DNA from: Osmia lignaria lignaria
Lineage: Eukaryota > Arthropoda > Insecta > Hymenoptera > Megachilidae
Direction: 5' to 3'
Assembly (NCBI RefSeq): GCF_051020975.1
Contig: NC_135041.1
Coordinates: 3,546,256 to 3,610,255 of the forward strand
DNA length: 64,000 nucleotides
Shown here: one piece after another, positions 11,863 to 22,915 of the stretch
How positions within the stretch are numbered: position 1 is the stretch's first letter
Layout: the number at the start of each line of letters is the position of its first letter
Notes under the pieces: generated by a model
Databases searched by the model: none
The model's input: only the letters and a program-made list of their open reading frames with translations
Told to the model about the DNA's origin: nothing
Translations under genes and position numbers: made by a program

Positions 11863-12031
11863 GTTTCGGCTCTTTCCTTTCATCATCGGACCTCTCTCTT
11901 TCCTCCACTGTCTGTCCCTTTCTACGTTCACGTTTGACTGGTCGTCGCGTGTAACCCGAAATTCGACACCTCGCTTGGATAAATGCAACCACTGGGTCCC
12001 AATCTTGGTTGCATTTATCCAGGTTTTACTG

Positions 12032-12460
12032 TATAAGGAATATTGTATTTATGAGTAATGCAAATATGATTGAAATTCATGACGATAAGTTTCAGTCATG
12101 ATGTGACATCATCATATGTATCATTAATAGGTTCAATGTTGTTATATCATGTGTCTTCGAATAATATACTAAATATTTGAACTAGGCGTACTACAAATAT
12201 GATTCCAAGTTATGAGGTAAAATTGTTACCATTATATAGCTGCATTAACTATCGTAAATATGATATAAATTTGAGAAAATAAGCAATATTTTCCGATAGA
12301 TTTTAAAATTCGGTCTTGATCGAGTAAGTTCTTATTTTTAACCATGACAACTCTTCCGACATATTTCCAAACAAAGCCGTTTTCTGATATATATTTGCTG
12401 TCGTGATCGTAACATACCAGTGCACATAATTGCAGTGAGAGGTGTAAGTGTGTTTTCTAA
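12032..12460. other. No recognisable gene
   Basis: AT-rich DNA between the pogo-like element and the coding-like segment. No feature was recognised. Confidence 0.4.
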
Positions 12461-12706
12461 TGTATACATGATGCGGCAAAGAAAATTCTCCGACTTGGAA
12501 AATTCACAAGAAACGAATTTGTGGCAAATTTTCAAGAAGTGTTACGTTCTTATAAGCAAACTGCAAGGAATACACGCAATGCTCTTGTTAATAGAGGAAA
12601 TCCTCGCACAAGAAACGAAAATGAACGACTTTTATTCCCAAATGACGATGAAGACAGAAATTCAGATATCGAAAATATTACTGCTAATAATAATGATACT
12701 GATTAA
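12461..12706 (+). CDS. Unrecognised coding-like segment, possible 3' exon
   Basis: An open frame of about 81 codons follows an in-frame stop at 12458-12460 and ends in TAA at 12704-12706. It has no ATG near its beginning. The translation looks protein-like, not random: a basic part with KKILRLGKFTRNEF and VANFQEVLRSYKQ, then an Asn/Asp-rich acidic tail with NDDEDRNSDIEN. An AATAAA signal follows at 12761-12766, about 55 bp after the stop. This could be the last exon of a gene on the plus strand, the 3' end of a decayed transposon gene, or a chance frame. I do not recognise the family. Without a homology search the call is weak. Confidence 0.25.
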   Translation, partial: CIHDAAKKILRLGKFTRNEFVANFQEVLRSYKQTARNTRNALVNRGNPRTRNENERLLFPNDDEDRNSDIENITANNNDTD

Positions 12707-12760
12707 TATTGAAAAGTAATTTCAATATAAATGTAAATTTTAGTTCCTTAAGATGTATAT

Positions 12761-12766
12761 AATAAA
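12761..12766 (+). terminator. AATAAA polyadenylation signal
   Basis: AATAAA lies about 55 bp downstream of the stop codon of the coding-like segment, a normal spacing for a short 3' untranslated region. The motif is common by chance in AT-rich DNA. Confidence 0.25.
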
Positions 12767-12817
12767 GAAGGAAGGTTATAACTTAACAATTTATGTGAAT
12801 TATATCATTTTATGTGA

Positions 12818-13054
12818 GGTAAAAGGAAGAGAGTTGGACCAGGAGGAAAGACGGACCACTGGAAATAAAATCGTAATTATGACAATATAATGGAGGATAC
12901 ACACGAAGGATGAGGCCCTCGAGGATTTTTAATTGCGATATCTGGCTCCTATTATGTTAAAGTTTGGCTACCCCTATTGTATTGTCATGTATAGTTACGA
13001 TTTTATTGCAATGATCCGTTTCTCCTCCTGGTCTGAATCTTTTCCCCTTAACCT
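12818..13054. repeat. Imperfect inverted repeat (fold-back element), 237 bp
   Basis: The left arm (about 12818-12896) and right arm (about 12976-13054) pair along most of their length. Shared words are GACCAGGAGGA, ACGGA(C/T)CA, AATAAAATCGTAA and GACAATA. No coding capacity. It has the size and shape of a MITE, but no clear target duplication was seen. Confidence 0.65.
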
Positions 13055-14509
13055 ACGTAAGTTTGTGTGTATGAATGTATGTATATATGTACGTATACTC
13101 TATGCTTAACATCTGATGTAAATATGAATGCAAATATTACCTTCTGCCATGATGTAAAGTTTAGGTAAATTTTTCATCACCTTCAAAGTTATGACATGAG
13201 ACAAATATGAGTCAAAGTTTTTATAAACATATATATTTCATCTATTGAATTAATATCGCTAAGAATATGAATATTTTCTTTTCATCATTATATGCCATAA
13301 ACTTGACACCCAGATGCGCACTCATAAAGCGCACAACCTTGCTGCACTTCATGATTTAATATGATGCAAATTTGCTGTAAAATTTAAATACATCTGTCTA
13401 TCAGGGAAATTATCCGCATATCATTTGCCATTAGTTGAGAACCGCTGCTTTAAAATTTAATCTTCAAAGACATTTGCGTAATTAGGATTCTTTTCTAGGA
13501 TGCGGCAGATCCCTTAACTTTACAAAAAAGTTCAAGTGTTTAATATTACGTGATTTTAACTTAATATTGGTAACTTAATAAAGGGACCACGCAACTTGGT
13601 TCAAAGAACCGTCTTTAACTAAAACACTTACACTTTACGCTCTCGATACGGTAACGCGTTCATCAAACATTGTAACTAACACTTGTTACCAGCACGTCAT
13701 TTTGATGCTTACTGTACGGATAGTGAAAGGGTCGTAGGTTGTTCTACAACCAAATTGCTATGTCACTAGTCACACAAAATTGGTTTGGCGTGGGATACGT
13801 GGTAGCCATCCTACCACGCCTAAACGCTTTTGACAAACTAAATTGTTCATTTGACTGTTTATAAACAGCAATTGATATCTAATGTGTCAACTTGTTGATT
13901 ATTGTGTAAACGTTCCTTTTTATAAACTATAATTCAGCTTTTTAACGACAGGATCATAAACCAACTGTTAAAAGAAAAATTTAAGATTTAAGATTTAATG
14001 ATTAATGTGTATTAGGAGTAGGTCAAAAAATTGAATTTTTATGCTCAGTTGTATAAGATTATATTGTTAGGTACATCCATAATTAATTTGATACCTACCA
14101 TTACTCCCTTATGGTTACTGTTTTAAATTTGAATATTTTGTCGCACTTTTCAGAATTCGAAAAGTGGCGGGGGAATATAATAACGATAGAAATTACTTCA
14201 ATAATTGGAGTTACTATGACTTTTTAGAAACAAATTTTCAATTAAGAAAACAGAGAAGACACCAAATTAGTTTGTACACCTAATGTAATCATTACACTTT
14301 CATTTCGCTTTTCCTCGTGATATTTCAAATTTTAGCAGATGGATAATTCTTTTTCGCTTATTGTTATTTGAATACAAGAGGCCACATTAAGTGAATTATT
14401 AGAAAACGTTGTATTCGAAATCGTGTATCTTATTTGAATATACGATAATACTGTATTTGATTTTAGTGAGACAGTTTTTAAATCAGCAGTTTCCGAGTAC
14501 TTACTATAG
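13055..14509. other. Gene-free AT-rich DNA
   Basis: No gene recognised. A stretch at 13474-13540 resembles the start of family B (TTGCGTAATTAGGATTC). A small hairpin GGTTGT/ACAACC lies near 13738-13752. Confidence 0.45.
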
Positions 14510-14895
14510 AGAGATGAGAAGTTGACGATCGGGACGGCACAGGGGTAAAGGGAGCACTTCGCACGTTCCGCCCTGTCCCCACATTTGATCCTCGCATTTA
14601 ACCCTCCGATTACTGCGATTTCTAGGCCTGTGCCGGACTCACTTTTGATTCACACCGATATATGTATGTCACTAATACATATTACATAGTGGTCGCTCGA
14701 GAACTTCACCGACCTATTCCAAACAAACGATCGCCCGAAGTCGAGAATTTTATCAATATAATATTACAAAATGATTAATTTTAGATTACGTTAGGATTTT
14801 CGTTCGACGATCTAGAATGCGTGTGCGTGAGGTGTGACTTACCGACGACGACCAATCGTGCCCGCATTCCTTCTGCTCATCATCTTCTCATCTCT
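14510..14895. mobile_element. Possible small element with AGAGATGAGAAG ends
   Basis: A perfect 12-bp inverted repeat, AGAGATGAGAAG, bounds this 386-bp, relatively GC-rich stretch (14510-14521 and 14884-14895). A second, weaker pair (GACGATCGGGACGGCAC against the complement of CGATTGGTCG-side sequence) is uncertain. The 8-bp flanks do not match, so the transposon call rests on the ends alone. Confidence 0.3.
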
Positions 14896-15334
14896 GCACA
14901 GTAGGTAGATCAGTCCTTAGAGATACTTGAATTTGCTAGATTTTCATTTGTAGTTGTACTTGAAGTCCTTGGTTTAGAATACAGCAGTAAATAAGTTGAA
15001 GCGAATTCGAACAACACATGGCAATTTTCAACAGATCAAAGAGTTAGTGACAACAAATGTACAGGCTTTTATTATAGTCAAAGGTGGTCACTTCGAGCAT
15101 TTTTTACCCAAAAATATGTGCAACTGGTACAATACAAAAGCAGCTGTGTTGTTTCTCTTAATTTATGACCTATTTGAGCAAAAATCTTTCTGTCACGCTT
15201 ATTTGTAAATACGTAATATAGAAACTATTATTTACTCAAAAACGTACATCATATGAATATTTTGATACTACAGTATTATTATGTTGCTTCAGAATAAATT
15301 AGTACATTTTAAATCTTGTATTTGGATACGTATT
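14896..15334. other. No recognisable gene
   Basis: AT-rich DNA with no structured feature seen. Confidence 0.4.
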
Positions 15335-15420
15335 CAGTAAAACCTGGGTATATGCAAAAAAAGATTGCTTGGATATATGCAAGATTGCTATCCCTTCCAC
15401 ATAGGGGGATCCCCCTAGGC
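15335..15420 (+). repeat. Left end of a second pogo-like copy
   Basis: About 86 bp match the left end of the element at 11118: CAGTAAAACCTGG, two GCTTGGAT(A/T)-type words, CTATCCC(C/T)TCCAC and GGGGGATCCCCCTAG. The resemblance stops at 15420 and no partner right end was found. This is a truncated or diverged copy. Confidence 0.7.
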
Positions 15421-18400
15421 GAAATTTACCTATCAGATAAATTCAAAGTAGATTGAGTACTCTCGTTATGTTGACTCTCTTCACACGGACTTTCATGCAC
15501 ACTAGTGATGCTCCTCCATCATAGGTTGCCGCACCGCAGTATCAAAGACGGACGTCGTTTTTTCATGATCGACAAATATAATCGCCGATCCTTTGTTAAA
15601 CACTGAGACAACGTGTAATGTTTGAATGTCAGGGCTTCGACAGTCGAGCACGGCATGGAAGGATTTCTTTCTATATTGCCAAATTCCAAGAATTTTCTGC
15701 TTTTACAATCCCGTAACCGATAATATAGTGAGAGTCTACTGCATTATAGTTTCATAAATAGCATACCAAATCTGCATTGATTTATTTTAATGTACGGATA
15801 TTTTTACTGCCTGCTGCACGTTACTTAAATTAACACGCTTATTGCAAGCAGGTTCTGTATTATACTTATTTTTATTCTTTGCGAGGAAACTTCTCACTGA
15901 ATTCTTGAAATATAAGCTAACAAAACACAGATAAAACGTACAAAGTTCATTCATCCACTCCAATTTCTTCTCGAATATATTTAATTAACGTTACGACCAA
16001 ACCCCGTGTCGACCTGTGGTAACAATAAGTTTATGATGCCATCGAACAGTTTAACTTTCTAGAAATATTTTCGTATCGATTGCCAACTTCTACTGCCTTG
16101 GAATTAGCATATTTAATTTTCAGGTCCTTTATTCTCAGCATGTTTTGTCAGAGTCGAAAATGCTTCCTCATTTTATTGCCTGTCACGGTCACTTTTCAGC
16201 CACGTAGAATTTCCCTGATATCACAGGGGTAACGTCGGTACCTGGGACTCCCGTTAGTTTGAAGGTGGTGGCCAGTGAATTACCACTGCCTAATGTTCCA
16301 CCAATGATACAAATTAACCAATACTGATCTAACCAATCCGTGTAGCTTACTTCTAGCAAATCACCCCTTCCGAGGTGACTTAAAATCGAAATTTGTCAAC
16401 AACCATCACATCAAAAAAAAACCTATCGTTTCAAATTCTGTCGGTTTCTGCTTGTCGTCAACAAACGAGCCTTGCAACTGTTGCGATAAAAAAATTAACG
16501 ACTTAATCTACAACAAGTGTATCAACTCAATCGATTCATTTCGTATAGACTTCATCTCGTTAATTCGAAATTAAGTCAGAGCTCACGCCGAGTGTCCAAA
16601 TTCACGGAGTTCAACAGTTAAAAATTCTACATTTTTCCCAAAGACGGTGTTAAACACTTAATCGTGAATTGTAGTTGATACTGAAACATTTAAATGTTTA
16701 AATATTTCAATATTGCTGTTAAATATTGTCCAACATTCTATCACAACATTTTGGCGGTATACTTAACATGTTTCTCGCGTGGCACACACGCATACGTGAG
16801 TTCATAATTTCTGTGTGGCTTGAATTTGAGCGAAAGAGCGGAAAAGCAGCTCGAAGAAGAAGAAATGAGAACGAGTAGCGTAGAAGTGCAGTCGTATTCG
16901 CGTGTTAACCTAATCACTGGTGCACGTGCAACTGCTAGAGAGGGCGTCGCATTTTCCACGGACCATTGGCTTTTCTTTAAATGCATGCTGTGCACGGGAA
17001 ACGCTCAAAGCCGCTACCAACTGGAATAACATTTCCGTTTGGTCTATTACTTTTTCCCCCTTTCTTTGAAAAAAGGCTAAGGTTCTTACTCGCAGTGAGT
17101 CGAATTTGAAAAGAATATTACATTTTCATTTGATGCGTTGCATTTAGTATGCGTAAAGACGCTTTCTTACAAGATTTTACATTAAAAAGTGTTATACATT
17201 TAATGAAACGCATTTGGTTCTGAAATATTCGTATCATAACTTCTTTCATGAAGGTGTCTGGAGTTTACTGAATGGTTTAAAGACTGTATTTTGTAGAAGA
17301 TTCGTCAAGTACACACGGAGGAAAAAGAACCTTTTATTCCTTCATGTTCACGTTTTCTCTTTTAAAATGTTAATTGTATTTTATTTTATTCTAAGTAGTA
17401 GAATTGCTTTCTCATTGCTTCAACAGCATCGCTTGATTTATTTACAGATTATTTCTTAGAGAAAAAAAGAGATTTATATCCCATATTCATTATACGAAGT
17501 ATTTATTTATCGACGAAATTGAAACCTGCAAATTTTTGATATTATATGACATTATGTCAATTAGACAATAAAATGGCCAAGGATAATCAACTACCAAATC
17601 AAAATTCTTGATTCATCTGTTCGGATATTTAATAAATATCCGGATAGTTTGCGTAAACTTTCTCCTCTCATTCTTTATTAATTTTAATTATTATAAATTA
17701 ATAATTTTAAAAATATAGTTTTATTTTTACATTCATTTAAAGACTAAACTTTATTCACATCTTCATAACCATAGAACCCCATTCAAAACTACTCTACTCA
17801 ACTCTCTTTGTGAAATATAGATTTATACCTTGCCACGTTCATTCATAACTTCATGCTTTATAATCTAATCATTCATCATTGTTCATTGTTTCTTTCACTC
17901 GTGTCATCATTCGACCCTTAGTTATTTTTACACTTGGCAATTCTTATCTATACTTGAATATCTATTTGCACCTTATTTAATTAAAATACGTTGCCGTGCA
18001 TGCATAGCACTTGGTTATCGTGGCCGCACTATGAAAAGTGTCAATATTCTTCATATTTTCAACGTCATGTTTTTTTACATGTAGCGTACATTTTATTTCT
18101 CTAGATACACGTATAAATGTTGGCTATCCAGTAATCGTTGCACATGTCACAAAATAATTTCAATAGCCTTTGGTCTCTTTTCTCCTCTTTGATGAAGGAC
18201 TTGTGTCTACAAATAGAGAAGTCGGTACTTTGCTTGCCAATCGAAGCTCCTGCGATGCACTTCACCAAGCCTGGGGGCGAAGGAAAATGCGTTGTAACAA
18301 GGCAAATAAGATAAATATCAAGCGGAAATATCAAGTTATCTGTGAGGAGAAAGGAAAGACGCGGAAAAAAGTCGAGCAAAAGAGACGACAGGATAGAAGG

Positions 18401-19335
18401 GCCGAAGGGCTTTTTCGCTTCGGCAGAAATATTTGAAGCGAGAGACCTATGTAAACCTATCTAGAACCGCATATTGCACGTTCTCTGCGCTTGTGTGCCC
18501 TTTCACTTGCGATCAATTCTTCTCTTCGTTCACCCTTTCTGTCCTGATCTCGACAGAAATAAGTGGCGAGTGCGCGGAGATACGCGAAATCGCGATGTGC
18601 ACGCCAGTCAGTTTGTGTGCCGTTTATTCAGGAATTTTACCAATTTTAAACCAGTGTTTCCGAGCACGAATGAAAAAACGAATATTTTTCAATCTTTTAA
18701 ATGGGTGAACTATTATTATACTCTAACGTAAGTTAATTTTAATAGATATAAATTACCCATTTCTTAATGCTTATAGAATTAACATCATTTAAAAAATGTG
18801 TTTTTTCCCAAAAGCTTACATGAGATAGATTTGTTCAAAAGCTCATAAAATGCAGGAATTGATGTTTTTCGGATTTTCGAGAAATGGATCATATTGGAGG
18901 ATTTTTCTGAAATCATGCATTCTGAGGTGAATATAAGCGAACCCTTTATTAGTTACATGGTTTTGCAACCATTTTTTGTATACCATTTTATATACTTTTA
19001 TGACGAGATGGTTCAATTGTTACTATGACTTAGGATCTTATTTATGTTAAAAATATGCTTATTATTTTCTGATTAAAATGAATGGTCGTCGTGATTATAC
19101 TTCTAGTCACAGGGACGAACGGAGATTTAAAATTTTACCGGGAGGTTAGTAACATGATGGTTTCTTTTGTAAAATATGAGCCCTAATTTTAATTAATTAG
19201 GCCCCAAACTCCTACCGGTCCACCGAAAATTTTCCCGAATTATTTATTGTTCTTGCCGACGCGCGACGATCCGTTTTTATTAATTTCTTGATGATATTTC
19301 TAACGTTAATTTATGAGTACGTTTCTTTAATTCTT
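15421..19335. other. Long stretch without recognised gene
   Basis: Mostly AT-rich DNA. GC-richer patches at about 16180-16380, 16740-17030 and 18170-18620 carry short frames on both strands (for example 16820-17029 plus and 18433-18708 plus) with no recognisable domain. No terminal repeat or RNA gene was found. Confidence 0.5.
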
Positions 19336-19810
19336 GAATAGCGGAATCTGGGTCAATCGAGACTCAACATACAAAATGTATATGTACAACGATATTGTTG
19401 GGTGGTATTTAATAATTACGCGAAAGGTCTTTTAGACGAACACATATATGTATATTATAAGAAAGTAATAAAAATAAGTAGTATAATATAAACGTAAACT
19501 TAATGTAAATTGCCGTCGCACTGGTCGCGCTATAATTAACCACATACACGTCTATCTAGTTTTAGGATCTATAAAGAAGTGATCTATCGATCACTATCTG
19601 TTACGACTATCCGTTGTGCTGGTGCTCTTCCCTCCTATTAGCGGGAAGAGCAAACTCCTTCAGATATTAACCAAAAGTTAAATATACTATAATTTTTAAA
19701 TGAAAGAGTTTTATATATAGGAAGAATAAGATTTAAAGGCGCAATGTAAAATTTAAAAAAAGAAAATAATACAAAATACTGAATTAAATTAAAATTGGGG
19801 CTCTCTTCTT
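19336..19810 (+). repeat. Dispersed repeat family A, copy 3, interrupted
   Basis: The left part (19336-19395) carries CTTGAATAGCGGAATCTGGG and TCAATCGAGAC; the right part (19663-19810) carries the later family A blocks, including AATTTTTAAATGAAAGAGTT and AAATTAAAATTGGGG. A 267-bp solo LTR separates them. Removing the LTR and one copy of GATAT restores the GATATTA block seen at the same point in copies 1 and 2, which confirms the nesting. Confidence 0.75.
19396..19662. mobile_element. Solo LTR (267 bp) with 5-bp TSD
   Basis: The segment starts TGTTGGGTGG and ends CTCCTTCA, so it has TG...CA edges. It is flanked by an exact 5-bp direct repeat, GATAT (19391-19395 and 19663-19667). TG...CA ends with a 5-bp target duplication fit integration of an LTR retrotransposon. 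TGTTGG-type starts are common in Copia and BEL/Pao LTRs, but the superfamily is not certain. There is no internal region, so this looks like a solo LTR left by recombination between the two LTRs. It sits inside a family A repeat and is therefore younger than that repeat. Confidence 0.75.
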
Positions 19811-20990
19811 TATGGTCCGCCGTCCGTAGATTAATAATTACATTGTAGCTGTTCAACATTACTGTTCGGGGATTAACTAATTAGTTATTAAATCGCTGTT
19901 TTTTTACATTTACTGCCTCCACCAGATCCCTCAGATTAGTAGGAGACATGGTATATCACTGAAAATTTTCGTTTTCATCGTTTTTAATTCTTTGGACCGA
20001 ACATTTTACGTTTTCACCGATTCTTTATACGAGACTTTTTCCTATATGCAAACGTATGCAAGTGCACCTGCTCACTTGCAACTACATGCACATACACGAA
20101 TTGGTCGTTTTACCCTCCAACGCGGCTAATTTGTAAGCGTGTAACGAACATGCGTCACCTCGACTCGTTATAACTAACAAGGGATAACGACACCAGGTCA
20201 TATTTCGTTTCGAGCTGCTCTTTTTCAGGGACAAACGTTTGCACACGTACCATTACCAGTATGTGGAAAAGTGAAATCCATTCGTGCTCTCGCTAGCATC
20301 GAGTATTATTGCATTTTTGTTAAGTTGCCTCGTTTTGTGTACACTGTGACCAGAAATAAATGCTAAAAATTTCTTTTTGTTTGATCGTATCACACGTGCA
20401 GTGTTTCTTTCAATCTCCCACGCCATTGAATATATGAAAGATGTACCTATAGTACGAACAAGAACTTTGGTTGATAAATTAGTTCATTAATTAACATTTA
20501 TTTTAAATAAAATTAAGTAACATTTAATTGCACAGACAAAGGGCAACCGTAGAAACAATTTCATTCAATACTTTTGACATAGTAAATGAAAAGCCTAAAA
20601 TAAAAGAAAAGCCCAGTCCTGTAGTTCCCCATCATTCACTTAGGAATATGAAGTTCGTTTTCCCTTTCTTTTTTTATTATTATAATTATTTTTTTTCAAT
20701 AGTATATTTTCTTTCACATTATTTGCTAGAATTTCAAGACGAATTCAGTAACCTACAGTATAATATAAATGCTTCATAAAACTTTGAGTCTTTATTAAAT
20801 TTTGAAGTTTTAATATTATTCGGTACATCTAATGCTAAGCAATCATTTTCCATTTTAAAATTGTTTTTTGCTAAGTAGCGCGTTACAGTATTTTAATATA
20901 GTACGTAAAAGAAATCATAATATTTAAATTCAGCATTTTAGTTAGATTTTATTTGAGATTTAAAATTTAGTGTAAGTCCTTGCGATTAGA
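19811..20990. other. No recognisable gene
   Basis: AT-rich DNA with slightly GC-richer sequence at 20050-20350. No protein or RNA feature recognised. Confidence 0.5.
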
Positions 20991-21186
20991 TCAGGCTTCT
21001 CTGGGGAAAATGGCGATATAGAGGAAATAGGAATACTGAAAATCTTAATTTCAACGATATTAAATAGTATTAAAAGTGATTTCTATGGGGAGAGGCGGGA
21101 GCACGGGGAAGGCTAGGAATCCGCGTACCTGCTGAAGCCCGCGGTGAGAGGGGAGGGGTATCGTCATTTCCTCTGGGGAAGCCTGA
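20991..21186. mobile_element. Family C small element (196 bp)
   Basis: The ends are TCAGGCTTCTCTGGGGAAAA and the inverted complement of TCAGGCTTCCCCAGAGGAAA, a terminal inverted repeat of roughly 25 bp with several mismatches. The right half is GC-rich. The left half matches the partial copy at 10846-10935. No convincing target duplication was seen, so the superfamily is open. Confidence 0.55.
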
Positions 21187-21301
21187 CGCGAGTATATTAT
21201 ATAAATATTATTACAAAATAGTAAATAGTATAACATAATAAAATGATATGCCATTTCTTATATTAAAATGCTATTTAGTATAAAATAATAGTAGATATTA
21301 A

Positions 21302-21439
21302 TACAGTCAAACCTGTTTTTGTGCGGTCTTCTTTTATGCGATACTTTTTTGTGCCATTTGTTTTTTACAAATTCAAAAAACAATTCGCACAAAAAAATAT
21401 CGCATAAAAGAAGACCCCACAAAAACAGGTTTGATTGTA
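21302..21439. mobile_element. Near-palindromic MITE (138 bp)
   Basis: Almost the whole element is two inverted arms of about 53 bp around a loop of about 30 bp. The arms contain CAAACCTGTTTTTGTG and TCTTCTTTTATGCGATA. The outermost bases are TA on each side (TACAGTCAAACC and the complement of TACAATCAAACC), as for Tc1/mariner/pogo-type elements. No coding capacity. As RNA it would form a strong hairpin. Confidence 0.75.
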
Positions 21440-21466
21440 CGATTTCCATGTTATCAATGAAAGACA

Positions 21467-21752
21467 ATAAAATAATTTTTAACAAAAAATATAACCGACT
21501 TCAATAACTTGTACTTCATTTCTACAACAAAATGCACTAAAAAGTATGAAATAATTTATATTTCCTAATGAATTAATTTCTATTTAATTTATACAAATAC
21601 CCAGCAGCTATTAATAAAACCTATTTACTCGTTAAATAGTATACTAAATACATTTCAACCTTTTCGGAGGTGGCGCAAAATTAAAAATACCCGATTATAC
21701 GATGTTGCCAATAATGATTTGATAGGTTGCCGACGCCTGAACTAGAATCTTC
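21467..21752 (+). repeat. Family D repeat, direct copy
   Basis: It matches 40678-40915 in the same orientation over ATAAAATAATTTTTAACAAA, TGCACTAAAAAGTATGAAAT, the block ending in AACCTTTTCGGAGG and GATTTGATAGGTTGCCGACG. It carries about 50 extra bases in the AT-rich part. Class unknown. Confidence 0.7.
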
Positions 21753-21759
21753 AGAATCA

Positions 21760-22022
21760 CACAGAAAAAATATACATATACAGCCTCAGTAAACATTGCA
21801 AGAAGCACGGAAGTACTCTCCTACTCGGAACAATAAGATAGTAAAATCCGTCGAACTGAAGCTAAATCAAGTACTTACACGCGTACTCGATAAATTTTCA
21901 AACTTATTTTTTTCGAAAATAAAGCGTCATATGAAAAAATTTTATTCTACATTTTCGATTCAATTTTTCACGTAGAATCACCCCCTACTCGCTTGTACCA
22001 CCAGTTACGGGACACCCTGTAT
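21760..22022 (-). mobile_element. Repeat with ACAGGGTGTCCC end, minus strand
   Basis: Read on the minus strand it starts TACAGGGTGTCCCGTAACTG at 22022 and continues with GGGGGTGATTCTACGTGAAA. ACAGGGTGTCCC-type ends are familiar from insect interspersed repeats, but I could not find the opposite end and the left boundary is only approximate. It sits directly against family D sequence at 22023-22066, so it may have inserted into a family D copy. Confidence 0.4.
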
Positions 22023-22066
22023 ATACTGATCGAATTGAGTAACCTCCTCTTTTTTCGAAGTCGATT
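22023..22066 (-). repeat. Family D terminal segment, inverted
   Basis: This is the inverted complement of the start of the copy at 40013-40060: CCGACTTCGAAAA, GGAGGTTACTCAATTCGATC and AGTAT. Together with 21467-21752 it probably represents one family D copy in minus orientation, broken by the ACAGGGTGTCCC element. Confidence 0.55.
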
Positions 22067-22688
22067 AATAAATGATGATAAGACATCTTTTAAGTTGTAT
22101 TTCTCTTTCTTTTATTCATACTAGCATTGACCATTTAATTCTGGGACATTCTGTAGTTCCTTCAATCGTATTACTTTTTTAACAAATATCAAAAGGACTG
22201 CTTTTTTTGAATAGAAAAAGAAAAGTAACAGGTGGATTTTTAAAATCCTCAGTTTACATGAATTTCGAATTCAACATATATGCAGTGAGACATTTTTAAA
22301 GAAAAAAATATGCAGAGTATATATATATTATAATTTCAGAATAATCATATTTTTTAAATTATTTATATCTATGCTGCTCTGTTTACACAGATATATTCGT
22401 TTGAATTCAATAAAATATCAATCAAATAATCGAACAAAGGATGATTTTACATGTAAAGTAATGAATATTATAAAGTATTTTTCGTACAGTTAAATACAAA
22501 GAATCGTTTAACAACAAATGTTTGAACTTTAGAATCATGTTTTACGTGCTTTAACCTTGAAACACAAAATGTATAAACATTTATTTGTAAGTGTTCGCTT
22601 CCCGAAATACGTTTTTGTTTTAAATTGGTATTTTCAGTTTTTCTCAAAACATTCTAAGAATTCATTGGTTTAATTAGATAAAAGCCAA
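22067..22688. other. No recognisable gene
   Basis: AT-rich DNA, no feature recognised. Confidence 0.4.
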
Positions 22689-22915
22689 GGTGGGTCTAGC
22701 CTTCTACAAAATGTGGACTGGTTCCCTTGTCGTTTTGAAACCTTAAAATTCTAAAATTCTGGAATTCCATAATTCAAAATTTTCAAACTCTAGAATTTCA
22801 AACTAAAATTCCAGAATTACAAAATTTCAAAATTTCTATAGGATGTGGCTTACCAATTTAAAGACTTACAATTTATAGATTGAATTTTGCATAATGAAAT
22901 CTTGTAATTACGTTG
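22689..22915. repeat. Family B-like degenerate repeat
   Basis: A GGTGGGTCTAGCCTTCTACA start, then degenerate AATTCTGGAATTCC and AAAATTTCAAAATTTC words, ending with TTGTAATTACGTT. The same order is seen at about 36405-36560, and the internal words match 5190-5376 and 9089-9322. The ends are too decayed to define. Confidence 0.4.

Larger units (their letters stand above)
11118..12031. mobile_element. Pogo-like non-autonomous element (914 bp)
   Basis: The ends are CAGTAAAACCTGGATAAATG on the left and its exact inverted complement on the right (about 24 bp, to GTTTTACTG at 12031). TA is present on both sides (11116-11117 and 12032-12033). CAGTAAAACC-type ends with TA targets are typical of pogo/Tigger-like elements of the Tc1/mariner superfamily. 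There is no transposase frame. Inside are a second inverted repeat (about 11250-11387 with 11723-11862), 42-bp tandem units at 11523-11648, and several scattered copies of the terminal word TGGATAAATGCAAC. A related end occurs at 15335-15420. Confidence 0.75.

Noticed and set aside
14502..14903. 8-bp target duplication around the AGAGATGAGAAG ends
   Set aside because: The flanks (TACTATAG and GCACAGTA) do not match, so a hAT insertion cannot be claimed.
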